This document shows, in pieces, positions 10,335 to 22,014 of a stretch of DNA of 62,000 bases. A model generated the notes under the pieces. That model was not told the origin of the DNA. It ran no database searches and saw only the letters and a list, made by a program, of their open reading frames with translations. A program made the position numbers and the translations under genes. Source of the DNA: Symbiodinium natans (lineage: Eukaryota > Sar > Dinophyceae > Suessiales > Symbiodiniaceae); NCBI GenBank assembly GCA_905221605.1, contig CAJNDS010002140.1, positions 390,001 through 452,000 of the forward strand, in the 5' to 3' direction. Position 1 is the stretch's first letter; each line of letters opens with the position of its first letter.

Positions 10335-10639
10335 GTTTGATTTAGGGTTTGGGGTATTTAGGGTTTAGGGTTTCGGGGGCTTTAGGGTTTGTAGGACTGT
10401 AGGGCTGGCTTTAGGGCTTCGTGGACTTAGGGTGTTAGGTGAGGGCTTAGGATTTCTCAGTGTGGGGTTTCAAGGTGTTGAGGGTTTAGAGTTTCTGCAT
10501 GTGAGGCCGCGTGCCGCGCAGTCATGCTTGCCCATGGATTTCGGGCCACGTAGTTTCAATGCAGAACGCCCGACGCACCCAAGAACTGTTGGCAAAGTCG
10601 GCACATACCTGTGCGCATTGATGCAGTTTCTCACTGTGC

Positions 10640-10746
10640 CGCTACCAAACTAAGGCTGGCACCGTGGCGGCATCTGCTCCGGTGGCCCCTGCCCAGCAGG
10701 AGCAGGCCAGAGCTAGGGGCAGCAAAGTTGAGAGATTGCACATACT
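10640..10746 (+). other. Exon-like island (Ala/Gln-rich)
   Basis: A frame reads AGTVAASAPVAPAQQEQA then RARGSKVERLHIL, with AG before it and a CCCTAAA array straight after. Composition is like a coding linker. No family recognised. Confidence 0.35.
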
Positions 10747-10876
10747 ACCTAAACCCTAAACCCTAAACCCTAAACCCTAAACCCTAAACCCTAAACCCTA
10801 AACCCTAAGCCCTAAACCCTAAACCCTAAACCCTAAACCCTAAACCCTAAACCCTAAACCCTAAACCCTAAACACC
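10747..10876. repeat. CCCTAAA array
   Basis: About 18 nearly perfect units. It is followed by an island at 10877-10935 that reads PTGQAPLIDFEAVEAG in one frame and may be an exon. Confidence 0.95.
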
Positions 10877-10939
10877 CCAAACTGCAGATCTCCCACCGGC
10901 CAGGCACCCCTCATCGACTTCGAGGCTGTCGAGGCAGGA

Positions 10940-11205
10940 TCCCATAGCTCAAATACACGATAGCAAAAAGAAAGGAAGATTCGGTTTGACATAGATACAT
11001 ACAGATATACTCACATATATACACACAGAAATATAAATATAAATATAAATAAATAAATATATATATATATATATATATACATATATATATAGAAACAAGT
11101 CAAAATCCCGATTTAATATAATTAGGCAATAAGCTCCAATCTGTATGTACATGTGTGTATTTATATATAAATACACACGTATTGCAGAACAATGAGTAAT
11201 ATAGT
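10940..11205. other. AT-rich stretch with TA/TATA microsatellites
   Basis: Runs of ATAAATAAATATATATAT (about 11035-11092) in an otherwise AT-rich segment. No coding signal that I trust. Frames on the minus strand are tyrosine/isoleucine-rich products of the repeat. Confidence 0.6.
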
Positions 11206-11507
11206 CTGGAGCATTTAGTATACACGCTTTGTGTATGTAGTGCAAATCGCATAGCAAAGAACGCACAACATACAGTACAACGAGTATATCGCATAAGTAG
11301 CAATGTAAGATTGTGCACCACCTGGCAAGCAGCATATGCCACTGCTAAAGAGGGGGGTGCGGGGTTCTGTGCCGCAAGTGTCGCTTACGTCCATCCACGA
11401 ATGCATAGACATACATAGCATCTGCATCAAGTAGGGGGTTTCGGATTTTGCGACCCCCCTAAACTCGTGAAACCCTAAACCCTAAACCCTAAACCCTAGA
11501 CCCTAAA

Positions 11508-11616
11508 CCCCAAATACCCACGGGGTAGCGAGGCGCTCACCCCCCCGGCTGTGGCTTGCGCCATCGAGCCAGAGAATGCCAGGGCCGAAGCAGTTTCGAT
11601 GATGGAGTGTCTTAGG
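11508..11616 (+). other. Exon-like island ending at a telomere-like array
   Basis: One frame reads GSEALTPPAVACAIEPENAR then AEAVSMMECLR, ending exactly before GTTTAGGG. The array 11617-11650, (GTTTAGG)4GTTTAG, could be a 34-bp intron. The frame continues in phase as GFVLSGTGPWIHLWESF. An intron this short is doubtful. Confidence 0.4.
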
Positions 11617-11779
11617 GTTTAGGGTTTAGGGTTTAGGGTTTAGGGTTTAGGGTTTCGTTCTGAGCGGGACAGGCCCTTGGATCCATCTTTGGGAATCTTT
11701 TCACAGGGTTTTAAGGGCAATCCTTGTGAACGGGGACAGTTTGGGGCTTAAGGAGTTGGGGTGGTTTATCCTAAAGCCG

Positions 11780-12165
11780 CCTAAACCCTAAACCCTAAAC
11801 CCTAAACCCTAAACCCTAAACCCTAAACCCTAAACCCTAAACCCTAAACCCTAAACCCTAAACCCTAAACCCTAGGGAGGAGTAGCCGACGAGGAACAGC
11901 AGGGAGGGTACTCGCAGCAGCGGCGGCATGCCTTCCGGCAGGTCGCTGCTGAAGTGATTGCTGCTGTCCCGGCTGTGGCACTGCCCTCAGCGATGCTAGG
12001 GCTTAGGGTTTAGGGTTTAAGGTTTACGGTTTAGGGTTTGGGTTTAGGGTTTAGGGTTCAGGGTTTAGGGTTTAGGGTTTAGGGTTTAGGGTTTAGGGTT
12101 TAGGGTTTAGGGTTTAGGGTTTAGGCTTTAGGGTTTAGGGTTTAGGGTTTAGGGTTTAGGGTTGC
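11780..12165. repeat. CCCTAAA array, island, TTTAGGG array
   Basis: A C-rich array occupies 11780-11875 and a G-rich array 11998-12165. The 120-bp island between them (11876-11997) reads GVADEEQQGGYSQQRRHAFR then QVAAEVIAAVPAVALPSAM in one frame, bounded by AG-like and GC donor-like sites. This is a probable exon of an unidentified protein. Confidence 0.7.
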
Positions 12166-12243
12166 GCACCTTCATGTTCACACGCCGCGCGGTTGTGCAC
12201 GCGCACTCGTTGCTAAGACGGACTTCCTTTCGAGAAGGGACAT

Positions 12244-12345
12244 GGGGGTTTACGAAAATAGGGGACCCCCAATGTAGATCCCACATAGTAGGATTCCCTT
12301 AAAAAACAAAACTCAATAAGGTACCCCGAATTTTGGAAACTCCCC
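12244..12345 (-). mobile_element. Family A short inverted-repeat element (reverse copy)
   Basis: Ends GGGGGTTTACGAAAATAGGGG and ...CCCCGAATTTTGGAAACTCCCC, with internal GGTACC and TAGTAGGAT blocks shared with copies at 40498-40600, 45097-45195 and 52730-52834. No protein. Non-autonomous. Confidence 0.75.
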
Positions 12346-12796
12346 ACATGGGGTGGAAGAGGAGGAGCACGTTTAGGCAGATAGATGCGCGATGAATGAG
12401 ATGTTATCTGCACATGGCTTGCGCAAGCAGACGCTCCACGTGTTTGCATTATGCACAGGTTGTTGCGAGTTCCGCAAGTGTTCAATGTTCAGCAAACGAA
12501 TTCGTCGCTGAATGTTGTGCACATCGTTTCACACCACTGCTCCCACATGTTGACTGGATGCTTCACACGCAGGTGCTCCACGAAATCTGTCATACATGCT
12601 CTTAGCACTCTAGCCCCGGTTGAACCATTTCCCCTTCTCCGACATGTTGAAGTTGGAGTCACGTGTACACGCACACGCGCACCTGCGTGAACGCACCAGT
12701 GGACATCTCCTTGTAGGGTCCCCCTGTCTTGAGGCAATTGTGTTGTACGCGGTGTCACGTCCAAGCCGCATTTCGCAGCATGCATGTAATCACATG

Positions 12797-12939
12797 GCCG
12801 ATCCTAACCCCTTATCTTTCAGTGAAGATGAGGTTCGCACGACGAACAAAGCAATAAGTTACCCAAGCCTCGAAACAGACCCCAAAACGAGCCTGAAGAG
12901 CGAAAGCAAAAGGTTGAAAACATCTTACCCCTCAAGAAC
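12797..12939 (+). CDS. Exon of an unidentified protein, upstream of a pure telomeric intron
   Basis: The frame reads MADPNPLSFSEDEVRTTNKA ... LKTSYPSRT with no stop, hydrophilic and Ser/Lys-rich. It ends with two bases of a codon at 12938-12939, directly before GTTTAGGG. After removal of 12940-13015 the frame continues in phase into 13016. The exon may start further left (the frame is open from 12620), and ATG 12794-12799 is only one possible beginning. No family recognised. The evidence is phase and boundary, not homology. Confidence 0.5.
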
Positions 12940-13015
12940 GTTTAGGGTTTAGGGTTTAGGGTTTAGGGTTTAGGGTTTAGGGTTTAGGGTTTAGGGTTTA
13001 GGGTTTAGGGTTTAG
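12940..13015 (+). other. Candidate intron made only of telomere repeat, (GTTTAGG)10GTTTAG
   Basis: 76 bp, starting GT and ending AG, with no non-repeat base. Flanking open frames join in phase (AC + G gives a Thr codon). Left unspliced, every frame of (TTTAGGG)n meets TAG within 21 bases. Confidence 0.6.
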
Positions 13016-13177
13016 GGTACCCAAAGGATTAAAGCCAAAGTTGACCAACAGAGAAGTCTTCAAGACCAAAGCAGGGCCCCGATTGGTCCCACGCCTTGGC
13101 TTCCCAGGCCGCTGCCCCAGGCGTACGTCGGGCTGGCCGTGCCCGTCTGGCTGGTGGTTCCCGCCGTCCCGGGCCTC
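13016..13177 (+). CDS. Exon downstream of the pure telomeric intron
   Basis: In the phase set by the 12797-12939 exon it reads VPKGLKPKLTNREVFKTKAG then PRLVPRLGFPGRCPRRTSGW, basic and open to the next G-rich array at 13178, which could again supply a GT donor (GGGTTTGG). A second frame is also open here, so the assignment is tentative. No family recognised. Confidence 0.4.
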
Positions 13178-13262
13178 AGGGTTTGGGGTTTGGGGTTTGG
13201 GGTTTAGGGTTTAGGGTTTAGGGTTTAGAGTGTAGGGTTTAGGGTTTAGGGTTTAGGGTCTC
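13178..13262. repeat. TTTAGGG/TTTGGGG array
   Basis: About 12 units, the first three of the TTTGGGG type. Confidence 0.9.
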
Positions 13263-15336
13263 AGGGTTTTGGGGCTGTTGGGGTCTGTGGGGTTTGTGGG
13301 GCTTATGGCTTAGATTGCTGTCGGGGTTTTCTTTAGCTTTTGGGGAGTTAGGCTTTGGGGCTGCGGGGTGAGTGGTTGAATTCCTTTCTGAGGGCCCGGA
13401 GGCCCGGGCAGAGGAAGTGAGTGAAAACGAAACACACGAGTTTCGGGAGTTTCCGAAATCAGGGGGTACCTTATTGGGGTCCTGATTATAGGGGAATCCT
13501 GAGTGACCTGGTTTGGTTGCCGGCGGGGAAGAAGCAAATCTTCATGCGAAACCTTCTGTTTCCTTTGTTTGCCGTAAGCATGGCAGAAACTCGCAGGAGA
13601 ACCTGAAAGGAAGGAAAAAGGAAGGAGCTCACGGAATGACTGAGCAGAAAGAAGAACGAAGTGAAGCAAATCGAGACAAAGAATTAGGCGCAAAGCAAGC
13701 AAGGAAGGAACGCAGCATTGCATCTTTTTGCTTGGTCTGCCGGGAAAAGGACAAACAAAACAAAGGGCAACTCCCATGAAACCCTTGTTGGGAATCTCCC
13801 GTTGCTTGCGGCTGACGCTGCATGGTGCAGCCTGCGGAAACGCCCCCCGCCCTTGTGTTTTTTGCTCCGACTCCGTGGTGAAGACCTCGCAGCACTGACG
13901 CATGTGGAACAAGAGAGCGCCAGCACACGCATACGACGCGGGTGCAGAACAAAGGGCGTGGAACAAAAGCAATGAATGAACTCATCATGACCATTTCTGG
14001 AGCTAAGTGTTTGGGCACGGGGCTGAAGCAAGTGATGTCGGGATGTCGGGCTTTGACATTTGGGGGTGGGGAGGGGTGTTGATTGGGTGGCTCATGGCTT
14101 GCCCATGTCCGAAAGTTGGCAGCATGGATGCAGCGTAAGCTCTTATGATGTGTATGTAGAGTATACATCTTGCGATGTGGCTGGGACCCTTTTCGCTGTC
14201 AGACAGTAGTATATGCCCTGCAGAACCCCCGAGCGACTTGAAATCGATGCCAGGAACTGCCTGAACAGGTTCGGAGGTGCATGTATGGTTCCATAAAGGG
14301 TGTTTTAGTATGTGTAACTACTACATACACTTATACATGTATACATATATATATATATATAGTTTTTATATAGGGTGTTTACGTGTACCTATCTAGCTGC
14401 GTCAACTTCTTGGGTTTGGGTTTTAGTGACTAAGGTTTTGCGCACGGGTACTTAGGGTCACGTGCGGTTGCAGTTCCGGCGTGGACTCTGAACGAGCCTC
14501 CCTAAGAAGCCTACAGTAATCCGTAGCCCTTAAACCCTAAACCCTACACCCTATACCCTAAATCCTAAACCCAAAACCCGACACTCGAAACCTAGACCCT
14601 CATGCCCTCAAATGAATGAAGTAAATGCGCGAATTGAATGAGAGAGCGAAGTGAGCAACCCAAAACCCCATTATTAGTACTATGGACACGCACTAATAAT
14701 AATACTAAAAGACCATTCAATTTCTCATATAAAATGACAGGCAATTGATAACGCGTGCACTTGTATTAGAAATTTGGCCTTTTCTTTGGGGCTCTCTTTG
14801 TATTCTCTTTTTATGCGCCCCTAAACACTCTTATCTTCTTTCAACTAATCTCAACAGATACAAGTGAATGAAATGGTCGCGTGATCTGTGAATTAGCGAA
14901 AGAAAAAAGAGAATAGAGGAAAAAGGGGTTTCGTTCGCATAGTATTGTATTTTGCACACTCTTTTGCTTCGCTTGCAAATACAATATTAGTGCAATTAGT
15001 GCTCTCCTCACTCTATATCTTGTATCTGGGGTTTCTCTGATAACATCCACGCACTCATTCACGCAAAAAGGCCAAAAGGGAAAAGTGATAGGGCCTTTTT
15101 AGTTCATTCCTTTCGCCTTCATTTCCAAGTCAATGAATCATCAACTGTGGTGCAAAAGACCTGAATATTTGAATACCGGCTTACATTATATTCATGCATT
15201 AGCTTATAATATAATATGCCCGTAGTAAAATCGCCTTTATAGTTGCTTATTAGTCAATCAATCCCCCAAAACAAAAGCAATCATCCCGATATTGCCCTTC
15301 TAAGGAGGAACATTTTGTGTTTTTTGGAGGGGTTCT
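13263..15336. other. Mixed region without an identified gene
   Basis: Contains a partial family A element at 13446-13500 (GGGGGTACCTTATTGGGGTCC). A purine-rich stretch follows at 13590-13720, with an open frame on the plus strand from 13513 that is Lys/Glu-rich. TA repeats lie near 14345. From about 14600 to 15240 is a markedly AT-rich stretch with AATAAT and foldback-like fragments. I see no family motif on either strand. Confidence 0.45.
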
Positions 15337-15432
15337 TACCAGGACGGGCCATTATACCCTATGACCCCTTAAAAAGCCCCCTTATAGGGTTGACTATGGA
15401 GGTTAAACGGCCTACCAGCCATCCTGGTAAGC
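15337..15432. repeat. Short inverted-repeat element with TTACCAGGA ends
   Basis: TTACCAGGACGGGCC on the left mirrors GGCC...TCCTGGTAA on the right, with CCCTTA/TAAGGG pairing inside. It lies just before a probable exon (15442-15514). Confidence 0.6.
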
Positions 15433-15441
15433 AAATAGTAG

Positions 15442-15514
15442 ATTCAAGGGGCGAGCCGACCGCGCGTGATGAGATCTGCTCGCCGCGTGTTGACCTCAGC
15501 CAGCAGGATTCAGG
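15442..15514 (+). other. Exon-like island with a GTAAAG donor
   Basis: The frame reads DSRGEPTARDEICSPRVDLS then QQDS, preceded by a short foldback element and followed by CAG|GTAAAG. A second island at 15651-15735 reads SISCRVCRTHFLHQSFELRR then DWWQ. No family recognised. Confidence 0.45.
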
Positions 15515-15540
15515 TAAAGTTTCGGTTTCGGGGATTCCGA

Positions 15541-16640
15541 GGTCTAGGGTCTAGGGTCTAGGGTCTAGGGTCTAGGGTTTTGGGTTTAGGGTTTAGGGTT
15601 CAGGGTTTAGGGTTCAGGGTTTGGGGTTTAGGGTTTAGGGGTGCAGGGGTCGAGCATTTCTTGTCGGGTTTGCAGGACCCATTTTTTGCATCAGAGCTTT
15701 GAGTTGCGCCGAGACTGGTGGCAGGAAAGGTGCCCAACCAAAAACATGCTCACAATGAGGGACCCTCATTGCCATACCACATAACATGAAGTAAGCCTAA
15801 CAAAAATCTTATCTGAACCCCCCCCGCCCCCACCCCTATACCATAAACCCTCAATTCTACCCTGCATCCTAAACCCTAAACCCTAAACCCTAAACCCTAA
15901 ACCCTAAACCCTAAACCCTAAACCCTAAACCCTAAACCCTAAACCCTCAAGGCGGCTGCTTCTGCCAGCAAGGCCTGCAACGCCTGTTGCTCCGGTAGCT
16001 CTGGCTTTAGGGTTTAGGGTTTAGGGTTTAGGGTCTAGGGCTTAGGGCTTGGGGCTTAGGGTTTGGCACTTTAAGATGAGGTTTAGGGTTTCGGGTTATC
16101 AGTTTGTTCAAGTAAGGATTCAGGGGTCTATCGCCATCAAGACAAAAAAGACTAACCCAAAACCCCAAACCCTCAACCCTAAGCTCTTCGAACCCTAACC
16201 ACCAAGCCCCCAAGCCCCCAAAACCCCGAAACGCCCAAACCCCCAAACCCCCAAACCCCTAAACCCCCAAACTCAGCAGCCCCACCGTCCATAAACCCTA
16301 AACCCTAAACCCTAAACCCTAAACCCTAAACCCTAAACCCTAAACCCTAAACCCTAAACCCTAAACCCTGAGTCCTAATCCCTAAAACCCCTCCATGCCC
16401 TCGCCTGGCCAGGCTAGGAGCTCCATCGGCAAGCGCCTCCAGACGCGCGTGGTGTCCAGCCCCGCAGGGATCCGAGCATCTTCGGGGTTCAGGGTTTAGG
16501 GTTTAGGGTTTGGGGTTTAGGGTTTGGGGTTTGGGGTTTAGGGTTTAGGATTTAGGGTTTAGGGTTTAGGGTTTGGGGCTTAGGGTGTAGGGTTTGGGGT
16601 TTAGGGTTTAGGGTTTGGGGTTTAGGAGGTTTGGGGTGTT
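15541..16640. repeat. Series of telomere-like arrays with short islands
   Basis: G-rich at 15541-15640 (first as TCTAGGG units), C-rich at 15868-15948, G-rich at 16010-16060, C-rich at 16290-16378 and G-rich at 16488-16640. The island 16405-16487 reads ARSSIGKRLQTRVVSSPAGI and is exon-like. Other islands are too short to judge. Confidence 0.8.
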
Positions 16641-17329
16641 TAGGCTTCTTGCTATGGAACTTCGATCAAGGTGCCAGGAAAACGGTACAGGCAGTATGTT
16701 GCTATAGGGCCCTATTGTAGTAACTTCAATGAAATTCCTCAGCAAGATCCACCTGGTAGCCCAGTGGTACCCTTTTCCCTTTTTGTGGTTCAAGGTTCCC
16801 TTGTAAAGTAACCCCCCCCAAAAAATACAGGGTACCCTTATTTAGAGTTTTTTGTTGTGGTCACTGGGCTAGCAAGGTCAGTCTTCTTGAGATTTTAGGG
16901 TTTTGGCCAGCGCTCATCTCGTCTTGGTCTCCCTTCTGTTTTTTGGGGGAAGTATGGTTCGTGGTCGAGGAACCCTCAGGTTCAGGGTTTAGGGTTCAGG
17001 GTTTAGGGTCAGGACCCTACTTCCAGTTGCCAGCAAGCCCTCAACCTCTACACCCCGTTATCCCCCCAAATCCCTCAACCCCTATAAACCCTTCAACCCG
17101 TAAATCCCAGCAAAAACAACAAATCCTCAACCTCCAACCCCTACAGCTCCCTTTTTCTCTTTTGGGGGTTAAAGATTCCCTTATAGGCTTATAAGGCAGC
17201 CCACCCCAAAAGAGGTACCCTTATTAAAATGTCGTTACTGGGCTACCAGGAAGCCCCGAAGCCCCTGAACCCTAAACCCTAAACCCTAAACCCTAAACCC
17301 TAAACCCTAAACCCTAAACCCCTCACCCC

Positions 17330-17640
17330 CTAATGTTGGACCCTGTTTAGAAGGGGCCTCCTCTTTAAAGTCAATTTGGCGGAATTATTCAGGACCCCCT
17401 GACTGTTTGCGGGGTCCTCTTCAAAGCCAAATCGTCCGGGCACCGTAAGAAAATTCCACGTGGCGCGCCTTTAAAAAAGATAACCGGGCATCGCTGCCCC
17501 TTTTAAACCTATCTATACTCCTCCCTATTGAAATCATCTAAGCCCCCGGGGCCGTGTAATCAGGCTCCCATCCACGCCTCGACTGTTCAGGGGGGGTGGG
17601 GGGCCTACACATAAAAGAGGGTCCAACATTAAACCCAAAA
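17330..17640. other. Unique stretch with foldback character
   Basis: GTTGGACCCTGTTTAGAAGG at the left and AGAGGGTCCAACAT at the right (about 17335-17633) are inverted with respect to each other, so this may be a ~300-bp inverted-repeat element. No coding signal. Confidence 0.45.
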
Positions 17641-17763
17641 CCCTACACCCTAAGCCCTAAACCCCTCAACCCCGAAGGCCCCTAAGTTTCTAAGGTCGCA
17701 AGTCCGTCCTTCGACCCCAGCACTGTGCGTCAGAGCGTGCAGATCGGCCCAGGGCCTCAGGAA

Positions 17764-18245
17764 TTGGGTTTAGGGTTTAGGGTTTAGGGTTTAGGGTTTA
17801 GGGTTTAGGGTTTAGGGTTTAGGGGTTAGGGGTTAGGGGTTAGGCGTTTAGGGGTTTAGGGGTTTAGGGGTTTTGGGGGTTTAGGGGTTTAGGGGTTTGG
17901 GGTTTAGGGGTTTAGGGTTCTAGAGCGTAGGGCCCAGGAATTGGGTTTAGGGTTTAGGGTTTAGGGTTTAGGGTTTAGGGTTTAGGGTTTAGGGTTTAGG
18001 GTTTAGGGTTTAGGGTTTAGGGTTTAGGGTTTAGGGTTAGTTTAGGGGTTAGGGTTTAGGGTTTAGGGTTTAGGGTTTAGGGTTTAGGGTTTAGGGTTTA
18101 GGGTTTAGGGTTTAGGGTTTAGGGTTTAGGGTTAGGGTGTAACGGTTAGGGGTTAGGGGTTTAGGGGTTTAGGGGTTTTGGGGTTTGGGGTTTAGGGGTT
18201 TAGGGTTCTAGAGCGTAGGGCCCAGGAATTGGGTTTAGGGTTTCA
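17764..18245. repeat. Large TTTAGGG array block with an internal duplication
   Basis: Long G-rich arrays in which the segment TAGAGCGTAGGGCCCAGGAA followed by TTGGGTTTAGGG occurs near 17930 and again near 18210, with a related GGCCTCAGGAATTGGGTTTAGG at 17753. The block therefore grew by duplicating a ~280-bp unit as well as by repeat-unit slippage. Confidence 0.85.
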
Positions 18246-18714
18246 GAGCCTTATGGCTGTAGCGTTTTCGGGTTTTAGGTCTTTCGGGTTTAAGGATTTT
18301 AGGGTTCTAGAGGTTTAGGGGTTTAGGGGTGTAGGGTTTGGGAGTTTCGAGGTTTTTGGGCCTAGAGTTTTAAGGCTTTAGGGTTTCAGGGTTGGGGGTT
18401 TAAACGATTTAGGGTTTGGGGGGGGTGCTTTAGGATCTCTATGTTTTTGGGTGATAGTGTTCTTGGGTTCATACCCTAAACTCAACCCTAAACCCCGAAC
18501 CCTAAACCCTTGGGGTGTAGGGCTTTAGGATCCGCAATGTCCTCCAACTCCTTATAGGTTTTAGGGTTTAGGGCCCTCTAACCTCAAACATTTCGATGGC
18601 CTACGTCCTAAGTCCAAGTATCCCTGCCTTGGAAGTCCGAAAAGCCTTGTAAACCCTAATCCCAATCAGTTCTTGCCCTTTCCCCCTACACACCCCTCAA
18701 ACCCTAGACCCTAA

Positions 18715-18985
18715 AGAGACCCCAAACCCCAAACCCCAAACCCCAAACCCCAAACTCCAAACCCCAAACCCCAAACCCCAACCCCCAAACCCCAAACCCC
18801 AATCCCCAAACCCCAAACCCGAAACCCTAAACCCTAAACCCTAAAGAATCCCCCCCTCTTCCCCAAATCCTTCATCCTGCAAGCCTTAAACGCCCTAAAC
18901 CCTAAACCCTACACCCTAAACCCTAAACCCTAAACCCTAAACCCTAAACCCTAAACCCTAAACCCTAAACCCTAAACCCTAAACC
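18715..18985. repeat. CCCCAAA then CCCTAAA array
   Basis: The left part is mainly CCCCAAA units (18720-18820), the right part canonical CCCTAAA (18896-18985). The following island 18990-19075 reads GLRISSTLRSEKGRECKSPQ and is exon-like, ending AGAGG|GTTTAGGG. Confidence 0.85.
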
Positions 18986-19129
18986 CAAAGGCCTCCGCAT
19001 CTCCTCCACCCTCCGATCCGAGAAGGGCCGCGAGTGCAAGTCGCCCCAACGCCCAGCAAGGGCTTTGTGCTCTAGAGGGTTTAGGGTTTAGGGTTTAGGG
19101 TTTAGGGTCTAGGGTTAGGGCTTAGTACC

Positions 19130-21385
19130 GGGCTCAGGGTTTAGAGTTTAGGGTTGACCCAACAAGTCGATGATGGGGTTTGAAAGTCATTACCTACACG
19201 AAGTAGGTTTGGGGGGTTCTTAAGCTAGCCAAAGGCTTCGTTTAGAGAGTATATCGGGTCTACGGAGTGCCCATAAGCTGTCTAGGATATATGGGGCCCA
19301 AAAGGATGTATTGGGCCTGTTGGGACTGTAGGGTATGTAGGGCACAAATGAGACTACAGGGTCTATAGGGGCTGCAGGGCAGGGCTCGAGGGCTTTCGAG
19401 TGGGCCGAGAGCTCCTCGGGCTTAGGATGTAGAAGCTAAGGTGATTATGCCTGGCTTTCGGGTATATGACGCTTCCTTAGGGCTTAGGGTTTAGGGTTTA
19501 GGGTTTAGGGCTCAGGGTTCGTAAGGCTGCAACCCGGCTTAGGAGATTTGTGTTTTTCAGGTTTTTCGGGCGTAGGGTTTAGGGCCAGACTGCATCTACT
19601 CCTGTGCAAGGTGCCCTAGAAGACCCTAAACCCCACTGCTGAGGTGGCTCCGCATGGAATTCTGCGACCCCCAAACCCTAAACCCTTGACCCTGTGATTC
19701 CCCTACTTATCCCACTTATAAGCCCTTAAAGTGCCCTAATAAGGTTATGAAGTACCATGAACCTCCAAGTAAGACCCATGCTTGGGGGCGCCCTTTAGGC
19801 TGCGAGTTTGCCAGGGTATGTGCTTGCGTACTGCGCGCGCACATAGGTGCTGAGCTATCAACATCAACATACAGCCAACCATATACATATATATATATAT
19901 ACGCAGTATACATGCACGTATTTATGTGTTTTGTTATTTACATCAGATAGATAGCATGCGAGCGTGCATCCACGCTTGGGGCGGGTGGGCGGGTAGGTGT
20001 GTGTCAGTACGTCAGTGAGTTCGAGGGCGTGTTTGTGTGTGCAGTGGCGAACAACTTGAAAAGCATAGCTGAGGTCGAAATGCGTGTATATAAATATGTG
20101 GAAAAATTTGAAGTTGAAGGAGTCCAAGAGAAATCAACCGATAGATGAAGCAACAGTACGCAGAGGTGTATATACATAGAAACAGATGAGCATATGTGCA
20201 TCTACAAGTACGTTTACATGTTCGAAAGCGTAGACGTATACATGTAGGTGTATATATATATATATACACTTATGTAAACAGGTGTGTGTGTGTGTGTGTG
20301 TGTGTCCAGGAGTTTAGGGTTGAGGGTGAAGAGTTCAGGGCTGACTACCAAACTGCTGAGGTCATCGTCCCTCGAAGGCTCTGATATGAGCCTCCCGGCT
20401 TGCGAGTTCTCAAGGGGGCAAGGAAGACATAGTGGCCTTGCAACCCTAAACCCTAAACCTTAAACCCTAAACCCTACATAAACCCTAAACCCCTATCTGC
20501 GGACCTTCCGTTTATGTCCGAGGTTTTTCAGGGGTGCTTGTGAAACTCAGTAGCTCAGGCACTCCACGGTTCAGCTTGCTTCAGGAGGGTATAAGGGGAT
20601 TACCTGTGGGAACCTTTTTCAGGGTTTTAAGGGCCATCCTACGTTTCGGCCCTAGCCTCGAGGCGAGCGCATTTGCTGCACTTCAGGGTGCTTTTCGCAA
20701 ATGGCCCCACGCCCCCACATAAGCCCAAAAGCAATTCTGAACCACGTGCTGATAAGCAGGTACCTAAACAGCCCAGAACATGACCCTAAACCCTAAACCC
20801 TGAACCCCCAAGCCCTGAAAGCCTTCAAGCCCTAAAACCTGAAACCCCTTCACAAACCCAAGACTGCCAAGGCACAGGTTTACGTATCCAAGCAAATGCA
20901 TTTGGCGAATAACAGCCCGGCCGCCCAAGCTTGGGGGGGGGTGTAGGGTATTATAGGGCTTACGTAGTGGGTTTAAAGGTTTTACCCGCAGTTTAGGGGT
21001 TTGGAGGGCTTTCGGGTTTCGAGGTTTATGGGTTGCTGCGGGGTTCTTTGGTTTGGCGGCTCTTCTTCATTTAAGATACTAGGTTTCGGAGTAGGCCCTG
21101 ATTTCCTTTTTTCAGGGTTGGGGCTCCCTTATACCCCCCTTAAAGTCAAAAAGGGTACTCTTTTTTTCCTAGGTTACTCCTGGGTCTAGGATAGGGTTTC
21201 AGGTGCTTTTGTTGGCTGGAGCTGGGCTTAACCGATTTCAGGCCTTCGCGCTGTCAGTCTGTTGGAGACTCGGGGGAAGAAACGTCTTCTGATGGTTTAT
21301 GGTTGAGGTCTGGGGTCAGCTACGTAGGCAAAAGGGAGACAGGAGCATGGCGATTTAGGGATACAGGGGGGGCATACATGGCAAG
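19130..21385. other. Region without an identified gene
   Basis: Contains scattered TTTAGGG units (19482-19515), half of a family C element (about 19733-19787, ACCATGAACCTCCAAG), TA and TG microsatellites at 19885-19902, 20250-20268 and 20283-20307, and a repeat of the CAGGGTTTTAAGGGC motif at about 20612-20650 that also occurs near 4140 and 11700. No coding assignment. Confidence 0.45.
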
Positions 21386-21619
21386 AAACCCTAAACCCTA
21401 AACCCTAAACCCTAAACCCTAGACTCTAATTGCCTTTGGTTTACCGGCTTTGCAGGTTGCTGCTTGAGGGAGCTCTGCGTGCCCAGGTTGTTTTCGGGGA
21501 CACAGATGCAAATTCGCAGCTCATTCGAAGAGTTCGGTTGGATAGTGTTGGGGGTCTTGATAAAGTCGGACTCGTTTTGATACAAAAATTGCTTCCGGAA
21601 CATGCCATATTTCTTTAAG

Positions 21620-21720
21620 GCGCAAGGGGGTTTGCTGGCGCTGCTGGACGGGCCCACATGCTGGAAGAATGGCCGCCTAGATTTAGCAGCAAACTGTTGC
21701 TACGAGTACAATGGTTCGTG
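21620..21720 (+). other. Exon-like island before a reverse family A copy
   Basis: One frame reads LLDGPTCWKNGRLDLAANCC then YEYNGSWRA and stops being open at the family A element (21730-21811). The preceding 21430-21618 frame (LLEGALRAQVVFGDTDANSQ) is also open. No family recognised. Confidence 0.35.
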
Positions 21721-21729
21721 GCGGGCAGA

Positions 21730-21811
21730 GATACTAATATAGATCCCCAAATAGTAGGATCTCCGTGAAACAAGGACTCCCAAAAGGTACCCCTAATCTC
21801 GTAAGCTCCCA
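21730..21811 (-). mobile_element. Family A short element (reverse, shortened)
   Basis: Shares AATATAGATCCCCAAATAGT and GGTACCCCTAATCTCGTAAG with the reverse copy at 12244-12345. Confidence 0.7.
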
Positions 21812-22014
21812 AGTGTGTAGAATGTACTTGGATGTACGTGGCTGTCACACATATGCAAATGCATGATGCAGCCCTCGTCAATCTCCCATGGGTCAGTCCG
21901 GTTCGTTTCATTTTCGGCCGGATGGTGTTTCCGTCCTTGCCAAGGCTCGAACGGATGACTATTATTGCTCCGGATTCCTCTCAGCTCCGGCCTCAGTGGC
22001 AGCTGCACATATCC

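Noticed and set aside
11617-11650. 34-bp pure telomeric intron after MMECLR
   Set aside because: Phase fits, but the length is below that of most known spliceosomal introns and the downstream frame overlaps a repeated CAGGGTTTTAAGGGC segment; kept only as a weak candidate.
13310-14168. 220- and 179-codon frames on the minus strand
   Set aside because: They cross a family A element and a purine-rich stretch and show no family motif.
14515-14535. Possible spliced-leader relic (ATCCGTAGCCCTTAAACCC)
   Set aside because: Only CCGTAGCC matches; the rest lacks the TTTTGGCTCAAG part and resembles degenerate telomere repeat.
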